The position numbers and the translations under genes were made by a program. A stretch of DNA of 64,000 bases. Origin: Pseudomaricurvus sp050633365. GTDB lineage: Bacteria; Pseudomonadota; Gammaproteobacteria; Pseudomonadales; Cellvibrionaceae. The stretch is taken from the NCBI GenBank assembly GCA_050633365.1, contig JBOEGJ010000001.1, positions 1 to 64,000 of the forward strand, read 5' to 3'. Positions 35,483 through 44,186 of the stretch are shown here, in pieces. Within the stretch, counting starts at the first letter, position 1, and every line of letters starts with the position of its first letter. The notes below the pieces were generated by a model. That model was not told the origin of the DNA. It made no database searches and worked only from the letters and a program-made list of their open reading frames with translations.

Positions 35483-36196
35483 ATGCAATTAGTTAATAAT
35501 CTACATAATCTTTTTTCACAACTGCCAAAAGATCTAGCGGAAACGGTGAAACAAAAACTTCAACCCACTCGCTCCTATGCTTCTGGATCGGTTATCTATC
35601 AAGCGGGCGACGACGCGACGACGGCCTATCAAATCGTAGAGGGCACCGTTAATATTGGAAATTTCTCCCACGACGGGAAAGAGCTGGTACTCAACGTAAT
35701 GCAGCCAGGAGATCTATTTGGCGAAGCAAGCCTAATCGACGGCCTACCCAGAGCCAACCACGCAATTGCCGCCTCAGAGCTTAGGGTAAAACCCATCTCT
35801 AAGAATGACTTTCTTGAGCTTTACCATCAGTATCCAGAGTTTTGCCACCACCTGCTGTTAATGGCGTACCAACGGTTCCATATTTTGATGAACCGCGCAT
35901 CGGATGCTTACCTTCTAGGATTACCAAACAGGCTTATTCGAATCATCGAGAGTTTGTATTACAGTCGTAGTAAAAAAACGGAAGATGGAAAGATCTATAT
36001 TGATATCTCACACGAAGAGTTGGGAACCATGGTGGCGGCCTCAAGACAAAGCACCAACAAGGAGTTAAAAGTCCTTGAGCAAGAAGGCTTGCTGCAAATT
36101 CGATATGGAAAAATATTTGTGACTGATATTCAATCGTTAAGCAATAAAGCGAGATCAGCGGCAAGTTACGAGGGCATTACACCAACCTATCGATAG
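35483..36196 (+). CDS. Crp/Fnr-family regulator
   Basis: A 237-residue regulator. The cyclic-nucleotide-binding beta roll (about 20-130: GSVIYQAGDDATTAYQIVEGTVNIG; PGDLFGEASLIDGLPRA) is followed by a C-terminal winged helix (ISHEELGTMVAASRQSTNKELKVLEQEGLL). No N-terminal cysteine cluster is present, so it is not an oxygen-sensing Fnr. It faces the dehalogenase operon across the palindrome at 35344 and probably controls it and itself. Confidence 0.85.
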   Translation: MQLVNNLHNLFSQLPKDLAETVKQKLQPTRSYASGSVIYQAGDDATTAYQIVEGTVNIGNFSHDGKELVLNVMQPGDLFGEASLIDGLPRANHAIAASELRVKPISKNDFLELYHQYPEFCHHLLLMAYQRFHILMNRASDAYLLGLPNRLIRIIESLYYSRSKKTEDGKIYIDISHEELGTMVAASRQSTNKELKVLEQEGLLQIRYGKIFVTDIQSLSNKARSAASYEGITPTYR

Positions 36197-36219
36197 TCAA
36201 CTTCATAGCTTCACAACAA

Positions 36220-36795
36220 TCAGGCTCCCGACTCGAGAGCAGGGTATTCACGACAACTATTCTGACTGAGCACTTGCTTGACGTCTTTTGCCATCAGCTC
36301 GACGAGATTGACTTGCGCTGCCACCAAGGAAGGGTAGCCGCTTTCGCTTTGTACAATCGTGTGTGAGAATCCCCCCTGTTGACTTCCACAATTACTTATC
36401 GATTTCCAATCTGCCACTAAACTCACCTCACCATCCAAATCTCCGTGAAATCGTTTAACGTCAATTACAATCTTCAGGTCCTCTATTGCTTGGGTGAAAT
36501 CGATCTCAACCTCATTAAAAGCAACATCAAATGCTCGTGCAAAACCCTGTTCGAGGGACTCCGCCCAAAAGTGAAAGCTAGCCACTCTTAGTTCTTGCGG
36601 TCCAATTTGCAATACTAAGCTTCCAGTTTGTAGGTAGCTCGGCAGACGAACACGAGACACCTTTTTATAGTTTTTTTGAACGACACTCTCAAATCCAGAA
36701 TCCAAAAGATAGTAGCGTGGAGTTGGTGCCGTGGTACAACCAAATAGCAACAAAGAAAAGGCAAAAAGCATCAATATTGATCGAGCAGATGTCAT
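36220..36795 (-). CDS. pqiC: PqiC-like outer-membrane lipoprotein
   Basis: A 191-residue lipoprotein. The signal ends in a lipobox (LLFGC, Cys20) followed by TTAPTPRYYLLDS, the opening of the YmbA/ABC-transport-auxiliary family. It works with PqiAB in lipid traffic between the membranes. Its ATG overlaps the pqiB stop (ATGA). It is the last gene of the pqi operon. Confidence 0.88.
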   Translation of the reverse strand: MTSARSILMLFAFSLLLFGCTTAPTPRYYLLDSGFESVVQKNYKKVSRVRLPSYLQTGSLVLQIGPQELRVASFHFWAESLEQGFARAFDVAFNEVEIDFTQAIEDLKIVIDVKRFHGDLDGEVSLVADWKSISNCGSQQGGFSHTIVQSESGYPSLVAAQVNLVELMAKDVKQVLSQNSCREYPALESGA

Positions 36796-38432
36796 CGTTT
36801 CACCTCAGGAATAAGATCATTATCTTGATCACTCGAAAAGACCATAGAATTAGGTTTAGCATCGAGGCGCTTGAACAGAATATCCGTTTGGCGAAGCATC
36901 CGCCTCAATTCAATCATGGTTGCCTCGAGATCTCGGTAGAGATCTGAATCCGGGTCGACGCCTTTAAGTGCCTTGCTCAAATCTATCAAGGTAGCGTTGA
37001 CGTTTTTGGGTAATTCTTTGGTTGCAGGATCATCCAGTAAGAAGTTCACCTCATCTAGCGCGCTGTCGGCAGACTTCATCACTTGGGTAATATTTTGCAA
37101 CGCGGTTGTGGCTTCGGTAACGGCCTCTTCGACGGGCATAGCTTCCATTTTTTTCAATAGCTCTCCGACTTGGCGCTCGATTTGAGCGATACCCGCGGTG
37201 GTGGTTGGGAACACCTGCCAATCGGCGAGAGTTTCAATTTTTACGTCGCTCTCGGCCTCAGTGTCGTAGTAATCGAGATCGATATAGAGTTTGCCGGTGA
37301 GAATATTTCCCGTCGCTAAAGAGGCGCGCAAGCCATTGGCCACTGCCACTTCGAGCAGTTGATCGTTTTCGATAAGGCCGCGGTTAGAGTCATCGCCTAA
37401 ACGGCCGGGCTCAATGCGGATCAACACCGGCATTTGCGCGTGGCCATCGGCGGTCCAACCTTGCCCCGCTTCTAGCAATCCCATGGATACACTCACCACC
37501 GACCCGAATCGAGCTCCGCGATAATCCACCGGCGCTCCAACCTCTAATCCTCGAATGGAACTGTCGAACAAAAGCAGATAGTTACGCCCATGAGTATGAG
37601 GGTTTTCGTAAATATCACTCTCTTTATCGTAGAGTTGGAATTCGCGAGAGTCTTGCACTGGCGAGCCAGGAGATGCCCCCTGCGGTAAACCAAAGGAGAT
37701 ACCGCCCGACAGCAAAGATTCTAAACTATCGGTGTGTACCGATAGGCCGTCGACCCCGGCGTCGACACTAATACCGCTGGCATTCCAAAAACGCGTAGCG
37801 TCGGTAATTAGATCATCGTAAGGGGCGTTCACAAATATCTGATAGCGAGCCTGCCCATCTTCGGCAGACAGGGTTTTGGCTTCGACTTTACCCACGCGAT
37901 AGCCGTTATAAAGAACAGGGCTACCAATTGAAATGGAACCAACGCGCTCGGATTTAAGATCGATGTGTATACCCGGGGTACTTTGTGGCGTCACCGGAAC
38001 ATCTTCAAGACCGCGAAATTTTCGCCTTCCAGTGTCACCGCTGCCAGGAGAAATCTCTATATAGGCTCCAGACAGTAAGGTCGACAACCCCGAAATACCG
38101 CTAGAGGCAATTCTTGGGCGCACCACCCAGAATTGAGTATCTTCTCGCAATAACTCTTGGGTCTCGCCGTCGAGCCGAACAATCGCAGTTACATCGTTAA
38201 AGTCTTCGTTTAAGTAAACCTCTTCGACCACACCGAGATCAACAGAAAGTCGTTTCACCCGTGTCTCACCGGCCTTCAAACCTTCCGCGGTTGAAAATGT
38301 GATTTCAATTTTTGGTCCCTCTGATAACGCGCTTTGAACGACCATCCATAAACCGATGGCCAGAGCTGTTAAGGGTACAAACCATACCGACGACAGTAAT
38401 GGTTTTTTGTTGACGATGGTAACGTCGCTCAT
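36792..38432 (-). CDS. pqiB: PqiB-like MCE-domain protein
   Basis: A 546-residue protein with one N-terminal membrane helix and three successive MCE (MlaD) domains (about 40-140, 155-265, 285-400), then a long helical C-terminus. In the E. coli homologue such domains stack into a hexameric tube that spans the periplasm for lipid transport. It overlaps the upstream and downstream genes by four bases each, indicating strict coupling. Confidence 0.92.
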   Translation of the reverse strand: MSDVTIVNKKPLLSSVWFVPLTALAIGLWMVVQSALSEGPKIEITFSTAEGLKAGETRVKRLSVDLGVVEEVYLNEDFNDVTAIVRLDGETQELLREDTQFWVVRPRIASSGISGLSTLLSGAYIEISPGSGDTGRRKFRGLEDVPVTPQSTPGIHIDLKSERVGSISIGSPVLYNGYRVGKVEAKTLSAEDGQARYQIFVNAPYDDLITDATRFWNASGISVDAGVDGLSVHTDSLESLLSGGISFGLPQGASPGSPVQDSREFQLYDKESDIYENPHTHGRNYLLLFDSSIRGLEVGAPVDYRGARFGSVVSVSMGLLEAGQGWTADGHAQMPVLIRIEPGRLGDDSNRGLIENDQLLEVAVANGLRASLATGNILTGKLYIDLDYYDTEAESDVKIETLADWQVFPTTTAGIAQIERQVGELLKKMEAMPVEEAVTEATTALQNITQVMKSADSALDEVNFLLDDPATKELPKNVNATLIDLSKALKGVDPDSDLYRDLEATMIELRRMLRQTDILFKRLDAKPNSMVFSSDQDNDLIPEVKR

Positions 38433-39136
38433 AAATTTTCTCGCTTATGGCCACGGCCGGTATCGCTCGGTGACACAGAATCTTTTGCGGCTGAAGTGTT
38501 GAGAGTAGATTCTTGGAATCGCTCTTTATCCCACAATAAGCGCACATCAAACGCTTGAGCCGACAGCATGGTGAACAATACCACACCGGCAAAGGATAGG
38601 GCGCCGGGGCCGGGATGAATCGACATAATATTATCGAACTGAATCAGGGCCACCAGCAAGGCAACAACAAAGACATCCACCATTGACCACTTGCCCACAA
38701 ATTCGGTCAAATTATAGATTTGATTGGCTTGGGCATGACTGATGGGCTTTTCTCTCACTACCATCCAACTGAGCCACGATATAGAGATCATTTTTAGAAT
38801 TGGCACTACCACACTGGCGACAAATATAACCAGAGCCACGCCATAGGAACCCAACTGCCAAAGCTGCACCACACCTTGAATTATCGTGCTCTGAATCGTT
38901 CGTCCTAAGCTAACGGTTTCCATGATGGGCAGAAAGTTGGCAGGTATATATAGAACACAGGAGGTAATCAGGAACGCCATAGTTTTTTGAATGCTGTAAG
39001 GCGTGCGCAATGACACTGAGGCGCCGCAAACTCGGCAGCGTCTAGACCGCTTAGCCTGCGCCGGCGTCATCAAGGTGCTGCAAATAGCACAGGAGCGCAA
39101 GCCCTTGGCGGCGGCAGTTCCCTCAGGAAAACTCAT
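38429..39136 (-). CDS. pqiA: PqiA-like membrane protein, second half
   Basis: A 235-residue inner-membrane protein. The zinc-ribbon-like cysteines CAICSTLM and CRVCGASVS precede four membrane helices. It corresponds to the C-terminal half of E. coli PqiA. I choose ATG 39136, which overlaps the preceding stop as ATGA; a longer frame starts at 39166. Confidence 0.85.
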   Translation of the reverse strand: MSFPEGTAAAKGLRSCAICSTLMTPAQAKRSRRCRVCGASVSLRTPYSIQKTMAFLITSCVLYIPANFLPIMETVSLGRTIQSTIIQGVVQLWQLGSYGVALVIFVASVVVPILKMISISWLSWMVVREKPISHAQANQIYNLTEFVGKWSMVDVFVVALLVALIQFDNIMSIHPGPGALSFAGVVLFTMLSAQAFDVRLLWDKERFQESTLNTSAAKDSVSPSDTGRGHKRENL

Positions 39137-39765
39137 GGCTTTCTCGCCTCTCGAATCAAGCGCCACAACTCAATGCGATCAACGCTGTTGAGCGCCACTA
39201 AGAAGCAAACTGAGAAGGCGATTAACGCCCAAAATGCCATTCCGAACTCGATTTCGGCCATGGAAGCAATCTTGGTGAGACTCACCAAAACCCCCAAAAC
39301 ATAGACCTCGACCATATTCCAGTGGCGCACCTCGTAAAAAATGCGCCCCCAGAACGGCAGCAAACCCGTGAGCCAATTGAACTGCAGCGACAACAATACC
39401 ACCAACATCACCACCACCAATAACAGCGGCAGCCCAACAATCAATCCAATAACGAGAATCCCTAAAACGGTTTCGTTGCTCTCGAGCAGGGCCAGACCAC
39501 TGTCGAGTAGCGTCATACCTCGGCTGCGTCCACTGGCACTAAACCCCAACATTGGGAAATAGAGCGCGCAACCTAAGAAGATCAAAGCCGCAAAAAGAAG
39601 CCCTATAATACGCCCGTGATCCTTCTCGCTATGCCCGGCGATCACATGGCCACAGCGCTGACACACCGCCTCTTGCTCTTGCGCTAAAGGCGGAACATGC
39701 AACAACTGATCACAGGCATCGCAAGCAATATGATGTTCATCATGAACGTGATTTTCGAGCGACAT
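39133..39765 (-). CDS. pqiA: PqiA-like membrane protein, first half
   Basis: A 210-residue inner-membrane protein with cysteine pairs CDACDQ and CQRCGHV and four membrane helices, matching the N-terminal half of PqiA. In E. coli both halves are one protein of about 417 residues; here they are two coupled genes, an arrangement also seen elsewhere. It heads the operon. Confidence 0.85.
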   Translation of the reverse strand: MSLENHVHDEHHIACDACDQLLHVPPLAQEQEAVCQRCGHVIAGHSEKDHGRIIGLLFAALIFLGCALYFPMLGFSASGRSRGMTLLDSGLALLESNETVLGILVIGLIVGLPLLLVVVMLVVLLSLQFNWLTGLLPFWGRIFYEVRHWNMVEVYVLGVLVSLTKIASMAEIEFGMAFWALIAFSVCFLVALNSVDRIELWRLIREARKP

Positions 39766-40049
39766 TCGTCAATTCCAATGCTAGGCCTGCTTAGAAAGTG
39801 CATAGTGTAAACCAAATTGAGAATAACTAGCATGGAAGGAGGATAAACCCACGACTAAAGACAGGACTTTAAGCCTTACAGCTTAATTTCAGTCGGTATT
39901 CATTCGTATTGAAAACGACTCAAGCCGAAGATAACTTACTAGAATTGAGAGGGTTGGCAGAGGGCTGAGTAACCTCAACCCACGCTATCGATTAGCCACT
40001 GAGATTCGGTGACTGGAGTAAAGGCTGGCCGCGGTGGCCATCCGTTCAG

Positions 40050-40436
40050 CTAGGCAGAGGCCTCGAGCTGCTTGCCCATCATTGCATGGACAGACTGGAT
40101 TGCCTTTAGTGGCCTCACCATAACCTTGAAATCGACGATTTTACCCTCATCGTTCCAGCGAATCATGTCGATGCCGTTGACGTGAATACCATCGAGTTCA
40201 GTGACGAATTCAAGCACTGCATCACGCTCACCCACCACTTCTCGAACATACTCAAAACTGCCGTTGTTAAGTACCTTGCCGGCGGACTCCAGATACATCA
40301 AGGTGATTGCCTTACCTTCTAAAGGGCGATGAACGACTGGAGAGTGAAAAACCACATCCTCGGCCAGTAAATCGGCCAAATTGGATTGCTCTCCACCTTC
40401 GAAGGTTTGGTGCCATTGTTCAATTACACTTTTCAT
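40050..40436 (-). CDS. NTF2-like (SnoaL-fold) protein
   Basis: A 128-residue protein of the NTF2/SnoaL cone fold (VIEQWHQTFEGGEQSNLADLLAEDVVFHSPVVHRP; DMIRWNDEGKIVDFKVMVRPL). Such proteins are isomerases, dehydratases or binding proteins. Start ATG 40436 has AGGGGC upstream. It follows two acyl-CoA dehydrogenase genes by 108 bp on the same strand, suggesting a role in the same degradative route. Confidence 0.75.
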   Translation of the reverse strand: MKSVIEQWHQTFEGGEQSNLADLLAEDVVFHSPVVHRPLEGKAITLMYLESAGKVLNNGSFEYVREVVGERDAVLEFVTELDGIHVNGIDMIRWNDEGKIVDFKVMVRPLKAIQSVHAMMGKQLEASA

Positions 40437-40544
40437 AGCTTGCCCCTGAATCACTCTTTATGTGACGTCTGAAAATTTAGTGTCTACTTATTTGATCACT
40501 GATTGTCGCGCACAACACTTAACTGCCGTTAAAGCTGTTCACGA

Positions 40545-41675
40545 TTAAAGCTGCTCAACAATGGTTTGTAAGTGATAACGGCCATTGCCCATAAGCGCAT
40601 CCAACGCAGTTAAACGTTTGGCGTAGTGGCCAACATTCAATTCATCGGTCATGCCAATACCACCGTGAATTTGAATCGACTGGCGGCTGACAAAGTGAGC
40701 GGCGCGGCCCGTCTGAGCTTTAAGTACGGCAATATCTCCTGGGCTGAGTTCATCACCCTGTCGCAATTTTTGTGTACATTGCTCTGCGAAGCAGCGTGTC
40801 TTTTTAATAATCACATACATATCGGCGAGCGTATGTCGCAGCACCTGAAAGGCAGACAAAGGTGCCCCAAACTGTTTTCGAGTTTTGGTGTAGTCAACGG
40901 TTATTTGTGACAAGGCTTCCATCGCCCCCAAAGCTTCACAGCACAACAGATAGCTGCCCAAATGAATCGCTTTTTGCAAAATCTCGGCGCCATTCTCTGC
41001 AATTAGCTGATCTCTTTTAAGACTCACATTATCGAAACTAAGAGTCGCCGCGCGCGCGCCATCAACCAGAGAATAAGATTCTAGCGCAAGCCCCTTTGCC
41101 TCCTTGGGCAAATAGAACAAGCCGATATTTTCGCTATTTTCCACTTTTGCGCTCACCACAAATCCATCCGCCTGTGGTGCGGCCAAAACAACAACTTTTT
41201 CGCCGCTCAATTCAAAACCATTGGCGTCCGCTTTAGCAACTGTCTCGATTTTCATCGGGTTATTACCCGAATTGATCTCTTCCCAGGCCAAGGATAGAAC
41301 CCGCTCTCCGGCCGCCAGTTTCGGAATTATCTCACTGGATAAAGACCTATTATCCGTTTGCGCCATAACCGATGCGGCCATCACCACGGAACTGAAATAC
41401 GGCTCGAGCACCAAGCCTCGACCAAACTGCTCGACCATCTCCGCGAGATCAGACAAGTTCCCCCCTAAACCTCCCAAGGATTCGGGTAGAGAAACACTGA
41501 GCCAACCAAGATCTGCAAACGTTTGCCAATGTTCCGCGCTATAACCCAATTCTGAGTTAGCCAGAGCTCTACGGGTTTCAAAATCGTATTCGCCATCCAC
41601 AAACTTATTCACGCTATCGACCAACATAGCGCGCATTTCAGTAGAAATTGTAGTCACGGTTTTGTCTCCCATCAT
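40545..41675 (-). CDS. Acyl-CoA dehydrogenase, second of a pair
   Basis: A 376-residue flavoenzyme subunit. Its features are the N-terminal helical domain, the LSLAWEE region, a beta domain with LSGEKVVVLAA, and a C-terminal helical domain with YTKTRKQFGAPLSAFQVLRHTLADMY and QIHGGIGMTDE. ATG 41675 overlaps the stop of the first dehydrogenase (ATGATGA pattern); an open frame extends upstream but lies inside that gene. Adjacent, coupled acyl-CoA dehydrogenases often form alpha2-beta2 complexes in steroid side-chain or ring degradation. Confidence 0.88.
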   Translation of the reverse strand: MMGDKTVTTISTEMRAMLVDSVNKFVDGEYDFETRRALANSELGYSAEHWQTFADLGWLSVSLPESLGGLGGNLSDLAEMVEQFGRGLVLEPYFSSVVMAASVMAQTDNRSLSSEIIPKLAAGERVLSLAWEEINSGNNPMKIETVAKADANGFELSGEKVVVLAAPQADGFVVSAKVENSENIGLFYLPKEAKGLALESYSLVDGARAATLSFDNVSLKRDQLIAENGAEILQKAIHLGSYLLCCEALGAMEALSQITVDYTKTRKQFGAPLSAFQVLRHTLADMYVIIKKTRCFAEQCTQKLRQGDELSPGDIAVLKAQTGRAAHFVSRQSIQIHGGIGMTDELNVGHYAKRLTALDALMGNGRYHLQTIVEQL

Positions 41676-42898
41676 TTCATCAATACCAATTTGGAAAGGA
41701 TCTCTCGCTGCACCTGATGCGAGCCACCGTAAATAGAGCAAGCTCTATGATTGAGGTACTTTGCCATGACCGTCAGCATGACGGCAGGGCCAATGGGGCT
41801 TTTCTGAGAGCCCATAGTGAGCGCCTCGCGCTGATCAATCAGCGCTAACGACCCACAGGTTTCAAGTGCTAGCTCTGCCAAGTGCTGCGTTAAATCCATA
41901 CTTTCCAGTTTAATTGCCGACGCCATCGGAGCGGCATCGGGATGGTGAGGCCCAATTTCTCGCAAATAATTTTCGCTGGCCGCCAAGCACTTTAAGTCGA
42001 CCATTAACTCCGCCACTTTATGTTTGAAAACTGCATCATTAATCAGTTTTTCACCCAAGCCGGTGTCGACCTCGGAGGCAAGAGACATCAGCCAATCGAA
42101 TTCTCGCTCGAGGACAAACTGCGCCGCGCCACCGCCAGATCGCTCATGCTCCAACAGATACTTTGCTACCGTCCAACCCTGATCCTCAATCCCCAAAACT
42201 TGAGACTTTGGAACTCTAACATTGTTAAAAAATACCTCGGCCTGCTCGGGGAATCCATCAAGGCCGATAATCGGGCGAACCTCCATACCGGGAAGGTCCA
42301 TCTGATCAAGTAATAAGAAGGTAATTCCCTGCTGCGGCTTACCCTCACTGGAGGTTCTCACCAACAGAAACATTTTGTTCACTTCGAATGCCCAAGTGGT
42401 CCAAATTTTTTGACCGTTGATGAGATAATCATCACCATCGCTGACGGCTTTACACTGCAAGGCAACAAGATCAGAACCAGCGTTGGGCTCAGAATAGCCT
42501 TGGCACCATGAATCCTCGCCAGAAATAATACGAGGTAGATATTTCGCCTTTTGCTCGGGCGTTCCGAATTCCATCAAGGCGGGTGCAACCATATTGACCG
42601 ACTGCGGGACCATCATCGGCAATCCGCGTTTGCAGTATTCCTCACAGAAGACGTGGCGCTGCTGCTCACTCCAACCTGGCCCGCCATGCTCTTGCGGCCA
42701 GCCAACAACACTCCAACCTTTGCTCGCTAACAACTTGTGCATAGTCATAATTGCGGTGAATGGTGGAAAATAACTGGTGGTTTTAGCAACCCCCTCCCAG
42801 ACTTCGTCGGGCACATGATTATCGAGAAATTCTATAACTTCGGCGCGAAAACTCTCGGTGTTCATTTTCTTATCTAGGGCAGCAGGTTGTGATGTCAT
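41672..42898 (-). CDS. Acyl-CoA dehydrogenase, first of a pair
   Basis: A 408-residue acyl-CoA dehydrogenase with WCQGYSEPNAGSDLVALQCKA (substrate/FAD-binding), INGQKIWTTWA and the C-terminal SIYGGSHQVQREILSKLV motif. It oxidises an acyl-CoA at C2-C3, passing electrons to ETF. It is translated just ahead of the second dehydrogenase. A palindrome at 43090 lies between it and the nitronate monooxygenase gene. The substrate is unknown. Confidence 0.9.
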   Translation of the reverse strand: MTSQPAALDKKMNTESFRAEVIEFLDNHVPDEVWEGVAKTTSYFPPFTAIMTMHKLLASKGWSVVGWPQEHGGPGWSEQQRHVFCEEYCKRGLPMMVPQSVNMVAPALMEFGTPEQKAKYLPRIISGEDSWCQGYSEPNAGSDLVALQCKAVSDGDDYLINGQKIWTTWAFEVNKMFLLVRTSSEGKPQQGITFLLLDQMDLPGMEVRPIIGLDGFPEQAEVFFNNVRVPKSQVLGIEDQGWTVAKYLLEHERSGGGAAQFVLEREFDWLMSLASEVDTGLGEKLINDAVFKHKVAELMVDLKCLAASENYLREIGPHHPDAAPMASAIKLESMDLTQHLAELALETCGSLALIDQREALTMGSQKSPIGPAVMLTVMAKYLNHRACSIYGGSHQVQREILSKLVLMK

Positions 42899-43089
42899 AG
42901 TGATAGCACCTAATTTTTTTTCATTGTACGCAGCAATAACGGCGACTTACTATGGTCAAATGTGCCTAAGTAGTTCACAAAAAGGCGTACTGAATTTGTC
43001 TTCGGCCCTATCCACACATCAACCAATGCTCTTAGGTGAGAAGAAGCCCCTGCATAAACAATCCACCTTGTAGCTCGTAGTTTTTTATT

Positions 43090-43107
43090 TTAGAGTAATT
43101 GCTCTAA
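43090..43107. promoter_or_regulatory. Candidate operator between the dehydrogenase and monooxygenase genes
   Basis: Arms TTAGAG and CTCTAA flank TAATTG; all but the pair at the two ends of the centre are symmetric. It lies 76 bp before the monooxygenase ATG in an AT-rich divergent region. No regulator gene is adjacent. Confidence 0.4.
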
Positions 43108-43182
43108 TTATTTACAATTACCCACAATTTCTATGACGCCGATCATTCGACCGGTTGGCGCACTACCGACCAGGATTACACT

Positions 43183-44112
43183 ATGAATCGATTTCTCGCT
43201 CACACTGGCGCTAAGTACCCCATAATCCAAGCCCCAATGGGTTGGATAGCTCGCTCATCGCTGGCCTCGGCGGTCTGCAATGCGGGGGGCGTCGGCATTA
43301 TTGAAACCTCATCCGGCGAGACCGATAACTGCAAAGCTGAAATCGAAAAGATGCCCAGCCTGACCGATGCACCATTTGGTGTGAATTTACCCATTTTGTT
43401 TTTGAAAGATGATGCCATGTTGCGCTACATCTGCGAATCGGGCGTTAAGTTTGTGACGACCTCTGCGGGGAGCCCAAAGAAGTTTTTGGCGCCGCTGCAA
43501 GAGGCTGGCATTATCGTCTATCACGCGGTGCCTACGGTGGAGGCGGCACTGAAATGCGCCGATGCCGGCGTTGATGGCCTTGTAGTAGAAGGTGGCGAAG
43601 GCGGCGGATTTAAGAACCCCGAAGAAGTATCCACCATGGTATTGCTACAAGCCATCGCAGAGCAGGTAGACCTACCTTTGGTTGCCGCCGGAGGGATTTG
43701 TGACGGTCGCGGGATGGCCGCAGCCTTTGCGCTCGGCGCGGAAGCGGTACAAATGGGCACGCGTTTTGTCAGCGCAGCAGAAAGCCCGGTCCATCACAAC
43801 TTCAAGCAGGCAATTCTCGATGCGCCCACTGACGGCACCGTCATGCTCAACAAAGCCGCAAGCCCCTGTGTTCGCGCATTAAAAACCGAACGATCACAGA
43901 AGATGTACGCCGAGGGCAACATGCCCATGAGCACGCTTGCTACGGTAAAAGATCTGTATTTTGGCGGGGACATGGAAGCCAGTGTTGGGCTGGCAGGACA
44001 ATCGGCAGGACTCATTCACGAAGTAAAATCGGCCGCAGATATTATTGAAGAAACCGTGAATGAATTTCATCGTATTTGTGAGCGCATGGGCTCAATGACG
44101 CAATCCTTCTAA
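43183..44112 (+). CDS. Nitronate monooxygenase / 2-nitropropane dioxygenase family
   Basis: A 309-residue FMN TIM-barrel enzyme. It shows YPIIQAPMGWIARSSLASAVCNAGGVGIIE, GGEGGGF, VAAGGICDGRGMAAAFALGAEAVQMGTRF (FMN phosphate site) and FVSAAESPVHHNFKQAI. Many members in fatty-acid or steroid clusters act as enoyl reductases rather than on nitronates. Its divergence from an acyl-CoA dehydrogenase pair supports a catabolic role. Confidence 0.87.
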   Translation: MNRFLAHTGAKYPIIQAPMGWIARSSLASAVCNAGGVGIIETSSGETDNCKAEIEKMPSLTDAPFGVNLPILFLKDDAMLRYICESGVKFVTTSAGSPKKFLAPLQEAGIIVYHAVPTVEAALKCADAGVDGLVVEGGEGGGFKNPEEVSTMVLLQAIAEQVDLPLVAAGGICDGRGMAAAFALGAEAVQMGTRFVSAAESPVHHNFKQAILDAPTDGTVMLNKAASPCVRALKTERSQKMYAEGNMPMSTLATVKDLYFGGDMEASVGLAGQSAGLIHEVKSAADIIEETVNEFHRICERMGSMTQSF

Positions 44113-44120
44113 TCACTTCA

Positions 44121-44158
44121 ATTGTTATCAGGGCTAAATACGCTGCCCTGATAACAAT
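44121..44158. terminator. Long hairpin between convergent genes
   Basis: Perfect 14-bp arms (44121-44134, ATTGTTATCAGGGC; 44145-44158) with a 10-base loop lie between the monooxygenase and cytochrome stops. No T-run follows on either strand, so termination would need help. Confidence 0.55.
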
Positions 44159-44186
44159 CACTCCAACAGTTCAATCGTCGTTTGTA

